Assembly (NCBI GenBank): GCA_944325875.1 | Contig: CALVBU010000009.1 | Location: forward strand, 1 to 64,000 | Direction of reading: 5' to 3' | DNA: 64,000 nt | Origin: Candidatus Gastranaerophilales bacterium | GTDB taxonomy: Bacteria > Cyanobacteriota > Vampirovibrionia > Gastranaerophilales > Gastranaerophilaceae | In this document: positions 34,392 to 42,822 of the stretch, piece after piece | How positions within the stretch are numbered: the stretch's first letter is position 1 | Layout of the letters: every line of letters begins with the position of its first letter | Translations under genes and position numbers: made by a program | Notes under the pieces: model-generated | Databases searched by the model: none | What the model was told of the DNA's origin: nothing | The model's input: only the letters and a program-made list of their open reading frames with translations

Positions 34392-35039
34392 TTATATACA
34401 TTTTTTGCATAATTTATTTATTGGGCATTGTTCGCATGCAGGTTTTGTTGGTTTACATACGTTTTGACCGTGAGTTACAAGCAGCGTATTAATATCTATC
34501 CAGTGTTTTACTGGAAGTTTTGCTCTCAATGCAAATTCGGTTTCTTCTGGGCTCTTTGTTTTTATATATCCAAGACGGTTAAAAATTCTATGGACATGTA
34601 CATCTACACAAATTGCAGGTTTGTTGAAGCCTCTGCTCATTACCAGATTAGCTGTTTTTCTTCCGACACCATTGAATTTTATCATTTCATCTATTGATTC
34701 CGGAACTTTTGAGTCATATTCATTAACTAGTTTTTGAGATAATTCAATAATTTGTTTAGCCTTATTTGCATAAAACCCTACAGGATAAATTGCTTGTTCT
34801 AATTTTTTGACATCACATTTTGCAAAATCTTCAGGTGTTTTACCCAATTCCAACATTCTTAATGTTGCAGGGTATGTGGTTTTATCATTTGTTCTTAAGC
34901 TTAAAATGCAAGATATTAATACAAGATATGGATCATTAAAGGTATCCATTAACTTTACAAAATCGCTTCTTGGTTGATCGGCTTTTTTTAATAAATCTAC
35001 GATTTCATCTATTTCTGTCGTATCTGCTTTTTTAAGCAT
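34392..35039 (-). CDS. nth: endonuclease III, base-excision repair glycosylase
   Basis: DNA glycosylase/AP lyase for oxidised pyrimidines. The helix-hairpin-helix FNGVGRKTANLVMSRGF is followed by the catalytic Asp region ICVDVHVHRIFNRLG. The lysine nucleophile lies in the same conserved region. The [4Fe-4S] loop CKPTKPACEQCPINKLC has the C-x6-C-x2-C-x5-C spacing. Length 215 is typical. AAGGAG precedes the ATG. Confidence 0.95.
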   Translation of the reverse strand: MLKKADTTEIDEIVDLLKKADQPRSDFVKLMDTFNDPYLVLISCILSLRTNDKTTYPATLRMLELGKTPEDFAKCDVKKLEQAIYPVGFYANKAKQIIELSQKLVNEYDSKVPESIDEMIKFNGVGRKTANLVMSRGFNKPAICVDVHVHRIFNRLGYIKTKSPEETEFALRAKLPVKHWIDINTLLVTHGQNVCKPTKPACEQCPINKLCKKCI

Positions 35040-35140
35040 ATTTAAACTCCTTATTAGATTAGAATCATAGCATTAATCAGGAGTATATTCAATGACATCT
35101 TTTATATCGTATTTAAAATAGTTACAAATTTTATAGGTTT

Positions 35141-36184
35141 TTAATTCTTTGATATAATTCCTTCTATATCAAGAGATATTTTTAATTTTAATGCGTAGAT
35201 GTTATCTTTATTGAATTTTTGAAGTTTTACGGCATCTTTTTCTGTTGTAACTATATTGCCTTTTATATTTTCTATATCTTTCAATTCATATTGATGATGA
35301 TCATCAAAAGGAATCATTTCTTTCAATTTATATTCAGTTAGAAAATCGAAAAATTGTCCAGGTTGTCCTATTGCGCATATTGCCGTAATTTCACTATCTT
35401 GTGAAAGTTTTTCTCCTGTTTTTATATTATAAATATAATCAGGTTCTGTTTTGCAAACAAATGTCGGAATTTTCATTCTTTTTGCTGTTATTTTGGCTAT
35501 TTTTTCTGCCCTAGTATGGTCGACGTTTTTGCTTACAATAACCATTTTATCGATTCGTTTAAAGGCTTCAGGACCTTCTCGAAGCGGACCTGCCGGTAGT
35601 AATTTTTCATTTCCAAATCCTTTTTCACTGTCTGAGAGAACTATATCAAGATCTCTGTGAAGTTTTCGATGTTGGAAACCGTCATCAAGAATTATATAAT
35701 TAACACCGAAATTTTCTATTGCATATTTAGCTGCTTTATAACGATTTTTAGAGGTAACAACTATTGCACCTTTTGCGTTTTCGGCAAGCCAAAATGGTTC
35801 ATCGCCTGCTAAGTTTGCATTGTAATATGTTTTTTTCCCATCGGATATCAAATTTATTTGTTTATTAGAGAGTTTCCCGCCATATCCTCTTGAAATAATT
35901 GCAGGTTTCTCGCCTTTAGCTAACAAATATTTCGCAATTTCTGCTACAACAGGAGTTTTACCAACTCCGCCTGTTGTTATATTCCCTACCGAAATAACAT
36001 AGGCATTAACTTTTTTCGGTTTGATTATTTGTTTATCGTAAAGAAGATTTTTGAATCCGCTTCCTATCCCGTAAAAAATTGATGCAAATTCCAGAAGTTT
36101 TACAAATGCTCCTTTTGCTTCTTTATTATAGTGAATTTTTGTAATTTCTGTCTTTAAATTTTTCATGATTTTTACCGTAAGCAT
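35141..36184 (-). CDS. lpxK: lipid A tetraacyldisaccharide 4'-kinase
   Basis: Phosphorylates the 4' position of the lipid A disaccharide at the inner membrane. Walker A is ISVGNITTGGVGKTPVV, preceded by the hydrophobic entry region FYGIGSGFKNLLYD. VVTSKNRYKAAKYAI, LDDGFQHRKLHRDLDIVL and LLPAGPLREG are the family blocks. An alternative ATG lies six codons in; no ribosome binding site decides between them. It is 18 bases downstream of the MCE gene, so the two are probably an operon. Confidence 0.94.
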   Translation of the reverse strand: MLTVKIMKNLKTEITKIHYNKEAKGAFVKLLEFASIFYGIGSGFKNLLYDKQIIKPKKVNAYVISVGNITTGGVGKTPVVAEIAKYLLAKGEKPAIISRGYGGKLSNKQINLISDGKKTYYNANLAGDEPFWLAENAKGAIVVTSKNRYKAAKYAIENFGVNYIILDDGFQHRKLHRDLDIVLSDSEKGFGNEKLLPAGPLREGPEAFKRIDKMVIVSKNVDHTRAEKIAKITAKRMKIPTFVCKTEPDYIYNIKTGEKLSQDSEITAICAIGQPGQFFDFLTEYKLKEMIPFDDHHQYELKDIENIKGNIVTTEKDAVKLQKFNKDNIYALKLKISLDIEGIISKN

Positions 36185-36202
36185 TTTCAGACTTGATTAA
36201 GA

Positions 36203-37567
36203 TTAGAACATTAATCTGAAAAGAAGGAAACGTTTATTTAATTTTTCTGAGAATTTTCTTAGATTACATGCTGTAGCCGAAGTCTCTTCCAATAACGTTT
36301 GTAATTGAGTTTTATTTTCAGGTGTTACTTGGTTTACTGTAGCTAATGTTGTTGTAATCTGCGCCATTGCACTGTTTGCGTTATCTACAGTCATTGTAAG
36401 TTTACGTTTTAGTGCTGTATCTTTTGTCATTGAATTTACAAAGGCACTGATTTCATTAATATTATGAGCGATAGTTCTTATATCTTGAGCCATTTGTTCA
36501 GCTTCTTTTTCATTACCCATAATTTTGTTTAAATTATTAGCTAACTGTTCAACTGAATTTGAGGCTGAATATATTGAACGTTTAAATTCAGGGTCGCCTA
36601 TTATGTTGTTGATATTTTCAGATAGTTTGTTGAAGTCATTTGTTGCTTGATTCATTAGAGCCATCAATTCATCAATATCTCCTCTTGAATCATCAAGTAG
36701 TTTATTTACTTTCTCTACAGTAGTAGAAGCTTGAGATGTTATATCATTAAGATTAATAACAGTAGCTTTTAGTTCTGCAATTGTTTGATCTGACAATAAC
36801 TGATTAATCTTTTGGTTTGTTTCTGTTAATGTTTCTGCGGCTTTGTATTGCCAATCCATAAAGTCTGCTATTCTCATAGGTTCTATAATTGTATATTTAG
36901 AATCCTGTTGCGGAAATGGCAGTACTGTATCGTCCAATGTAGAAATTCTTAATTTTTTACTTCCATCTTTTAGAGTAACAGTTTTTCCTTTTACAAATTC
37001 AGGAAGGATAAGTCCCGGAAGATTAATTGTATAATCTATTTTATAGGCATATTTTGATTTGATTCTTTCTCTGTCTGCAGGTGGAATTGCTTCTGTTGAA
37101 ATTGTTTCAATATTTTTGATAATACCTACATCGTGATATTTATCACTAAGTTTCATTTCTACAATATCATCTTTATATAAGATATCTTTGCTTGTCATAG
37201 GTATATATAAAGTCTTTGTTTTTGGAGGAGTAATTTCTAGGAAAAGTTCTCCGATAAGACCTGACTGTTGAATGCTAAACAATGATGCAGGAGGAATATC
37301 GATATCAGGTTCAGTAATTACAAACTTTACCTTTACATAGTTATTTTCACCAGTGATTACCGGTGTAACTTCTTCGACTTGACCTACTCTTAGTCCCATC
37401 ATTTGAACTGCGGAACCAGGGCGCATGCCGTTAACGTCCTGAAATTTTACTTCAATTCTTTCTGCTGATGATAATGCACGACCTTTAACCCTTAATACAA
37501 TTCCTAAAAGCAATACCAATGCTATTAGAGTTAATAGTCCCACTTTAAATGATGATGAAAATTTCAT
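36203..37567 (-). CDS. MCE/MlaD-family lipid-transport protein
   Basis: A periplasmic, membrane-anchored MCE protein. An N-terminal helix (VGLLTLIALVLLLGIVLRV) anchors it, followed by the MCE domain (VKFQDVNGMRPGSAVQMMGLRVGQVEEV and SLFSIQQSGLIGELFLEI). From about residue 230 it becomes a long helical, coiled region (TETNQKINQLLSDQ..., SENINNIIGDPEFK), as in Mla-like lipid transporters with extended tails. The length of 454 exceeds E. coli MlaD (183) but is close to cyanobacterial and plant TGD2-like proteins. It precedes lpxK. The ATPase and permease partners are not adjacent. Confidence 0.88.
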   Translation of the reverse strand: MKFSSSFKVGLLTLIALVLLLGIVLRVKGRALSSAERIEVKFQDVNGMRPGSAVQMMGLRVGQVEEVTPVITGENNYVKVKFVITEPDIDIPPASLFSIQQSGLIGELFLEITPPKTKTLYIPMTSKDILYKDDIVEMKLSDKYHDVGIIKNIETISTEAIPPADRERIKSKYAYKIDYTINLPGLILPEFVKGKTVTLKDGSKKLRISTLDDTVLPFPQQDSKYTIIEPMRIADFMDWQYKAAETLTETNQKINQLLSDQTIAELKATVINLNDITSQASTTVEKVNKLLDDSRGDIDELMALMNQATNDFNKLSENINNIIGDPEFKRSIYSASNSVEQLANNLNKIMGNEKEAEQMAQDIRTIAHNINEISAFVNSMTKDTALKRKLTMTVDNANSAMAQITTTLATVNQVTPENKTQLQTLLEETSATACNLRKFSEKLNKRFLLFRLMF

Positions 37568-37636
37568 ATATCCCTTTCCTTAATAAACAGATTTATACAA
37601 GTATTGTATCAAAAACTGTTTTTTTGTGCAAAAAGG

Positions 37637-38383
37637 TTACAGATAATTTGCAAGAATATTTTTTACATAATTCTGAGTTTCCGGATATGGCGGAACTCCA
37701 TCATATTTATCAACAGCGCCAGGACCTGCATTATATGCTGCAAGAGCTAATATAATATTGCCGTTATATTTGTTAAGCATTGATTTTAAATATCTTACTC
37801 CACCATCAACGTTTTGTAACGGATTGTATGCATCTTGAACTCCTAAACCTTTTGCAGTTGCTGGCATGAGTTGCATTAGACCCATTGCTCCAACTTTTGA
37901 GGTTGCTTTTGCGTTGAAGCCTGATTCTTGTTTGATTAGAGCTTTTACTAATTTTTCATCAACACCATGTTTTTCACAAACTCTTGAAATCATATCTAGA
38001 ATCTGTGATTTTGAGGTGTTATTATTATTTACTTGGTGGGCAGAACTGATCGATGGGGTTGTATTTATTTCTTTTACGGTGTTGTTGAATGTTTGAGATG
38101 GTACATTTTTTATAATGTTCGCTTTAACATTCATTGCCTGAGGCCCGAGAAGTAAATTTCCAAAATCTGTTGATTTACTTGTTTGCAGAATGTTTTCAAA
38201 TGATTGTACATTCTTTTTATTAGCGGGATAAATCGCATCCATAGGGTTTTGTGCAGCTGGCTGTTGCGGTCCGTATATTTGATCTTGTATGCTGCGTACT
38301 TGATTACTTAAAGCTGCATATCTTTGCATTGCAGCTGATTTGCCGCTAGATGACAATAAATTTTGTATCATTTTTGAAAACAT
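37637..38383 (-). CDS. SLT-domain lytic transglycosylase
   Basis: A C-terminal SLT domain (residues about 135-248) cleaves peptidoglycan glycan strands. The catalytic Glu is in ALIKQESGFNAKATS; the following GAMGLMQLMPATAKGLG and LALAAYNAGPGAVDKY are the usual signature blocks. The N-terminal 130 residues are low-complexity and Asn/Gln-rich with no clear signal peptide. Such N-terminal extensions occur in flagellum- or secretion-linked transglycosylases. The upstream GGGTAGAG is a weak ribosome binding site. Confidence 0.88.
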   Translation of the reverse strand: MFSKMIQNLLSSSGKSAAMQRYAALSNQVRSIQDQIYGPQQPAAQNPMDAIYPANKKNVQSFENILQTSKSTDFGNLLLGPQAMNVKANIIKNVPSQTFNNTVKEINTTPSISSAHQVNNNNTSKSQILDMISRVCEKHGVDEKLVKALIKQESGFNAKATSKVGAMGLMQLMPATAKGLGVQDAYNPLQNVDGGVRYLKSMLNKYNGNIILALAAYNAGPGAVDKYDGVPPYPETQNYVKNILANYL

Positions 38384-38472
38384 AATTACACTCTACCCTT
38401 GTCCTGATACCCTTATTATATGTTCAAACTACTACCCTGATATCATATAAACTAATGATTTTTTTAATAATG

Positions 38473-39258
38473 TCAATAAGTAGTAGTTACACCTGCAGAA
38501 ATTTTATTTACATAGTTTACAAGTGCTTTAAATACAAACGGATGCAGTTTTCCATCTTTCACATCTTTATAAATAATTGTCAGGGCTGTTTTTTCATCCA
38601 GAGCTTCTTTGTATGCTCTTTTTTCGGTCAAAGCCGAGTACTTATCGGCAATTGATACAATTTGCAAGTTTAAGTCTGCATTGAAATTTTTATCAGCAAA
38701 CGGATACCCTGTTTTTTTCGCATTCTGATGATGGTTTTTAACGATATTTAATGTTGTTTTATCAATATCGCTGTTTTTTAAAAGTTCATATCCTAAAATT
38801 GAATGTCTGTGCATGATTTCGGTTTCAAATGGATCTAATTTACCGTTTTTATTAAGGATTTCTTCAGGTATTAGAGCTTTACCTAAATCGTGTAAATATG
38901 CGCCATCAGATATGGCTTTTAAGTTAATTTTATTCTTTAATGAAAATGGTAGATTGTCGGCAATACCTTCTGCTATTCTTTTTGCGTCTGAAGCGTGATT
39001 ATTAAGCAGGTTATTTAGCTGTTCCATATTTAGTTTTACAGGGACGCCTACTTCATTAAGAATTTTGGAAATTTTTGGGTTTGTCTGTATTGCTTTTCTT
39101 AAATAAAACTCAGTTGTGTATCGGTTTGTTGAATTGGATTCAAATTTATCAGATGTAAGTTCTCCATTAAAACTTACATTTGATTTCGGATAATTAGTTC
39201 CTATTCGGTTTACGCTTACTCCGTTTTGAAACAGAGGTCTTAAAAATTCTATCGACAC
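38473..39258 (-). CDS. HD-GYP-type phosphohydrolase domain protein
   Basis: A metal-dependent phosphohydrolase domain. The HD pair is YLHDLGKALIPEEIL, followed by the HD-GYP features EIMHRHSILGYELL, KNHHQNAKKTGYP and LQIVSIADKYSALTEKRAY. These define enzymes that hydrolyse cyclic dinucleotides such as c-di-GMP. The N-terminal 70 residues lack a sensor domain and carry the motif NVSFNGE near residue 28. The start is a GTG at 39258 with GTGGAA upstream; no ATG precedes the core. No GGDEF gene is near. Confidence 0.82.
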   Translation of the reverse strand: MSIEFLRPLFQNGVSVNRIGTNYPKSNVSFNGELTSDKFESNSTNRYTTEFYLRKAIQTNPKISKILNEVGVPVKLNMEQLNNLLNNHASDAKRIAEGIADNLPFSLKNKINLKAISDGAYLHDLGKALIPEEILNKNGKLDPFETEIMHRHSILGYELLKNSDIDKTTLNIVKNHHQNAKKTGYPFADKNFNADLNLQIVSIADKYSALTEKRAYKEALDEKTALTIIYKDVKDGKLHPFVFKALVNYVNKISAGVTTTY

Positions 39259-39414
39259 TATTTTTCCACACTAAATTTTATAGACACACTACCTATATAT
39301 TTATATAAAGTTTTTTTATATAATTTAATTTACAGTTTATATAAAAATGTTAAGATAAATTTGCATATAAAAAATATATTCAGAATTAATCTTATCATTA
39401 ATTTAGGTGTTAAA

Positions 39415-40365
39415 ATGATGACTATGAAAGAAATAAAAAAAGTAATTGTATGCGGACTTGGAGCTATAGGAACAATTTATGCTGATAAATTTCAGCAATA
39501 TGATCCCGAAAACTTTAGAGTGCTTGTTAATGAAGAAAGAAAAGCAAAATATTTGAAAAATCCAATATCTTTTAATGGTAGGATTTTAAACTTTAATTAT
39601 TTATTGCCTTCTGAGAAAGATTTTAAAGCAGATTTGATTATTGTTGCAACTAAATTTAATGGACTTGATGATGCTATTCGAGAGATGAAAAATTGTGTTA
39701 AAGACGATACAATTATTTTATCTTTGCTAAATGGCGTGACAAGTGAGGATATTATAGCTGCTGCCTATGGCAAAGAAAAACTTCTGTATTCATATTTTAT
39801 AGGGCATAGTTCAGTTCGCACAGGAAATTCTATTGTTCATGACGATGTGAATAATATTGTTTTCGGTGCAGAAAATAATTTGAATAAAAATGTCCTATTA
39901 GTAAAAGAATGTTTTGATAGAGTGGGTATCCATTATACAATTCCAGAGGATATAAAACGTTCAATGTGGCTTAAATTTATGTTGAATGTTTCGGCAAACC
40001 AGCCTACTGCAATTTTAAAAATGACATTTGGTGAGATGTTGAGAAACCATAATTTTATGGATTTATCTATGAAAATTATGGAGGAAGTTCGAGATATTGC
40101 AAAGGCTGAAGGTATCCATAATACGGATACGATGATAGAAGAAACTATAGAACATCTTCATACAATGATTCCTGAGGGTAAGACATCTATGTTACAAGAT
40201 GTTGAAGCAGGAAGAAAAACTGAAGTTGAAATGTTTGCAGGTACAGTAATAGAGTTTGGTAAAAAACATAATATACCTACACCATACAATTCAATATTGC
40301 GTAGCATGATTAAAATTATTGAAGAAGACAACATATTAAAAGCCAATGAAAAACTTAGAGTATAG
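39415..40365 (+). CDS. panE: 2-dehydropantoate 2-reductase (ketopantoate reductase)
   Basis: NADPH-dependent reductase that makes pantoate for coenzyme A. The N-terminal Rossmann motif VIVCGLGAIGTIYADKF precedes IIVATKFNGLDDAI. KRSMWLKFMLNVSANQPTAIL carries the conserved Lys and Asn of the active site. The C-terminal helical domain is complete. I chose the ATG at 39415; the reading frame stays open upstream to a TTG at 39361, but TTAGGTG lies just before 39415. Other ketopantoate reductase homologues can act on different 2-keto acids, so the substrate is probable but not certain. Confidence 0.85.
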   Translation: MMTMKEIKKVIVCGLGAIGTIYADKFQQYDPENFRVLVNEERKAKYLKNPISFNGRILNFNYLLPSEKDFKADLIIVATKFNGLDDAIREMKNCVKDDTIILSLLNGVTSEDIIAAAYGKEKLLYSYFIGHSSVRTGNSIVHDDVNNIVFGAENNLNKNVLLVKECFDRVGIHYTIPEDIKRSMWLKFMLNVSANQPTAILKMTFGEMLRNHNFMDLSMKIMEEVRDIAKAEGIHNTDTMIEETIEHLHTMIPEGKTSMLQDVEAGRKTEVEMFAGTVIEFGKKHNIPTPYNSILRSMIKIIEEDNILKANEKLRV

Positions 40366-40372
40366 TTTTTCA

Positions 40373-40600
40373 TTAATACTCAATTGAGTTTTGTTGTTCT
40401 ATAGCTTGGTTCCGCATGTTTTGAATTTCATTTAATTTCTGATTGACTTCATCTTCAATGCTTTCGTGTTTTATAGGTGAAGTTTCAATATTTGTAGATG
40501 TAGAACTTTTGATAGAAGGCATTGTTAATATAAATGCGATTGCAATTATAAGTAGTGTTATTAATAATCCTATAGCTCCACTTGCAGAAAACTTTTTCAT
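40373..40600 (-). CDS. 75-residue small membrane protein
   Basis: One transmembrane helix near the start (GAIGLLITLLIIAIAFILTM) is followed by an extracytoplasmic or cytoplasmic Ser/Thr-rich linker and a short coiled coil (SIEDEVNQKLNEIQNMRNQ). GAGG precedes the ATG. It follows the next gene upstream by 12 bases in the same operon as the RNase E/G gene. I recognise no family. Confidence 0.6.
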   Translation of the reverse strand: MKKFSASGAIGLLITLLIIAIAFILTMPSIKSSTSTNIETSPIKHESIEDEVNQKLNEIQNMRNQAIEQQNSIEY

Positions 40601-40612
40601 ACAAAAACCTCG

Positions 40613-40960
40613 TTACTTTAATTTATTTCTTTTTATAAATAGAGTTACTGCTTCTTCTATTGTTTTAGGCGTATTAAGGTTATCTTCAGGCATAGAGGCG
40701 TTACGTAGGCTATTTTTTACAAAGAATTTATTATATAAAGATAACCCAGCCCATATAATTACAGAAGATAAAATAACGCCAAGCATTGTTACTACAAATT
40801 TTGAGGCTGTAATAGATATTCCTGTAGCAGGTTTTGTCGGTATAGAATCAGCTACAGCAGGTATGTGCTGCGCAATATCTTCTGTGCATATACCTGCTTG
40901 TGCTGATAATAATATGATTAATCCAAGTAAAACTAGTATACTAAGATTCTTTATCTTCAA
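40613..40960 (-). CDS. small exported or membrane protein, probable TTG start
   Basis: A 115-residue protein that reads as a signal peptide (KNLSILVLLGLIILLSAQA) followed by a polar stretch, then a transmembrane helix (FVVTMLGVILSSVIIWAGLSL) and a basic tail. The reading frame is open further upstream to an ATG at 41011, but a TTG at 40960 is preferred: GAGG lies eight bases upstream and the signal peptide then begins correctly. This start overlaps the 3' end of the RNase E/G gene by 20 bases. Function unknown. Confidence 0.55.
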   Translation of the reverse strand: MKIKNLSILVLLGLIILLSAQAGICTEDIAQHIPAVADSIPTKPATGISITASKFVVTMLGVILSSVIIWAGLSLYNKFFVKNSLRNASMPEDNLNTPKTIEEAVTLFIKRNKLK

Positions 40961-42812
40961 CTTTTTCCTCACTTGTTGTTTTCTTTGTTCTTGTACGTTT
41001 AGAAGTTCCACGGTTTGGGCGTCTAGTTCGTTTTGGTTTTTCTTCCTTTACTTCTTCTGAAGTTTTTTCAGTCTCAGTTTCAGTTTCTGAAGTAGCTTCA
41101 ACTGGAGCTTCTTGTTTTTCTTCCGGTTGAGGTGCATTCTCTACTTTTGCTTCTTCAATCGGTTTTTCTTCAACTTTTGGTTCGTTTATTGCAGCTTTAG
41201 CTTCAAGCACTTCTTCTGCAATTTCTGGTTTAATTTCTTCATTTATTTTTAAAACAGTCTCTGCTGTATGAACTTCATCTGTTACGGCTAGAGGTGTTTC
41301 AACTTTTGAGGCATCTTTCTTTTCAAATCTTGATTTTCTGCCTTTACGTTTTTTCTCAGTTTTTTCGACCTCTTGAGTTGCTACAACAGATGGGTTTTCT
41401 ACCTGAATTTCAGGGGTTGGAATTTGTTCTTGAATTTCATTTTCAACCGTTACCTCTTCCATTTGAGGTTTATTATTTTGTTTATTGTTGTTATTGTTTT
41501 TCTTAAAGTTGTTTACAGGTAATTTTAATTTTGCAGCTTTTGCTCTGTATTCACCTTCAGCAGTAGGAGTTGCAAAGTTAAAATCTATTACGGAACATCC
41601 GCTGCCTTGGCAGTGAGGACATTTTTTAGTAAAGATTTCTGATAAAGATTGTCCTTGACGGTGACGAGTAAGTTCTACAAGTCCTAGGTCTGATAATTGA
41701 CCGACTTGAGGTTTTGCTTTATCAGGTTCAAGTGCAATTTCAAGTTCTTCCAACATTGCAAGTTTATCTGCTCTGGACATCATATCTATAAAGTCTACAA
41801 TAATCATGCCGCCTATGTTACGAAGTCTTAGTTGTCTTGCAATTTCATGTACAGCTTCAATATTGGTTTTTAAGATAGTTTCATCTTGAGTTGAAGAACT
41901 TGTAAATTTACCGCTGTTTACATCGATTACGGTTAAAGCTTCTGTTTGCTGTATAAATAAGTATCCGCCTGATGGCATATTCACTTTTACATTTAAGGCT
42001 GCTTTAATTTCTTTGTGAATGTCGTAGGCTATCAATAGTGGTTCTGTACCTTTGTATAGAGTTACTTCGATATTTTTGCTGATATGCCAATTTTGAAGTA
42101 TGTTTTGTACTCTGCTTAACGCAAATGCTGTATCTACAACGATTTCTTTTACATCTTCAGTGCAAGCTTCACGAATTACTCTATATAATAAATCTTGATC
42201 TCTATAGATTAAGTTTGGAGGATTTAGAGTTTCAGCTGAAGTAATTATGTTATTCCATTTTTCTAAAAGAATTTCTAAATCTTCTTGAATATCAGCTTCG
42301 GATTGACCTTCAGCTTCTGTTCTTATAATGACGCCAACACCTACTGGTTTAATTAGGTTCATTATAGCTTTTAGTCTTGCGCGTTCTCTTGAGTTTTCAA
42401 TTTTTTTACTAACGCTGACTCCAGGTTCATAAGGCATTAGTACCAAAAATCTGCCAGGAAGACTTATTTCGGTAGTAACTCTTGGACCTTTATGACCGGT
42501 TGGTTCTTTAACTACTTGAACTATCAGTTTTTGTTTTGGTTTAAGCTTTTCTTTTAAAGTACCTTTGCCCATAACATCCTGAGCGTGTAAAAAGCCCATT
42601 TTATCAGTTCCAACGTTTACAAATGCTGCATCGATACTTGGGAGGATATTATCTACTGTTGCAAGATATACATCTCCAAGTAGGACATCTCCTCTATGAA
42701 TAAAGAAATCTGTTACTTTACCGTTTTCTAATACTGCAGCAATGTTGTCTCTTTCAGCAATAATAATCTTTTTACCTTGCTGTTGATCTTTAAAATTTCT
42801 GTTGTTTGCCAT
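40941..42812 (-). CDS. rng: ribonuclease E/G
   Basis: Endoribonuclease for rRNA and mRNA processing. An S1 RNA-binding region (VLLGDVYLATVDNILPSIDAAFVNVG) precedes the catalytic domain, where TVIDVNSGK and GGMIIVDFIDM carry the two metal-binding Asp residues. CPHCQGSG is the zinc link that joins dimers. The catalytic part ends near residue 415; a tail of about 200 residues follows, highly charged, with an acidic middle and a basic end (RTRRPNRGTSKRTRTKK). Cyanobacterial RNase E proteins also end in a conserved arginine-rich patch that binds PNPase. AAGGAT precedes the ATG. Confidence 0.93.
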   Translation of the reverse strand: MANNRNFKDQQQGKKIIIAERDNIAAVLENGKVTDFFIHRGDVLLGDVYLATVDNILPSIDAAFVNVGTDKMGFLHAQDVMGKGTLKEKLKPKQKLIVQVVKEPTGHKGPRVTTEISLPGRFLVLMPYEPGVSVSKKIENSRERARLKAIMNLIKPVGVGVIIRTEAEGQSEADIQEDLEILLEKWNNIITSAETLNPPNLIYRDQDLLYRVIREACTEDVKEIVVDTAFALSRVQNILQNWHISKNIEVTLYKGTEPLLIAYDIHKEIKAALNVKVNMPSGGYLFIQQTEALTVIDVNSGKFTSSSTQDETILKTNIEAVHEIARQLRLRNIGGMIIVDFIDMMSRADKLAMLEELEIALEPDKAKPQVGQLSDLGLVELTRHRQGQSLSEIFTKKCPHCQGSGCSVIDFNFATPTAEGEYRAKAAKLKLPVNNFKKNNNNNKQNNKPQMEEVTVENEIQEQIPTPEIQVENPSVVATQEVEKTEKKRKGRKSRFEKKDASKVETPLAVTDEVHTAETVLKINEEIKPEIAEEVLEAKAAINEPKVEEKPIEEAKVENAPQPEEKQEAPVEATSETETETEKTSEEVKEEKPKRTRRPNRGTSKRTRTKKTTSEEKVEDKES

Positions 42813-42822
42813 TTTAAAATCC

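Noticed and set aside
39361-39414. TTG start extending panE by 18 residues
   Set aside because: The extension has no ribosome binding site and precedes the normal Rossmann start; the ATG at 39415 with TTAGGTG fits the family length better.
39580-39620. ISFNG in panE counted as a case of the shared F-x-G motif
   Set aside because: It lies inside the conserved ketopantoate reductase fold, where such residues can occur by normal family variation, so it was left out of the motif list.
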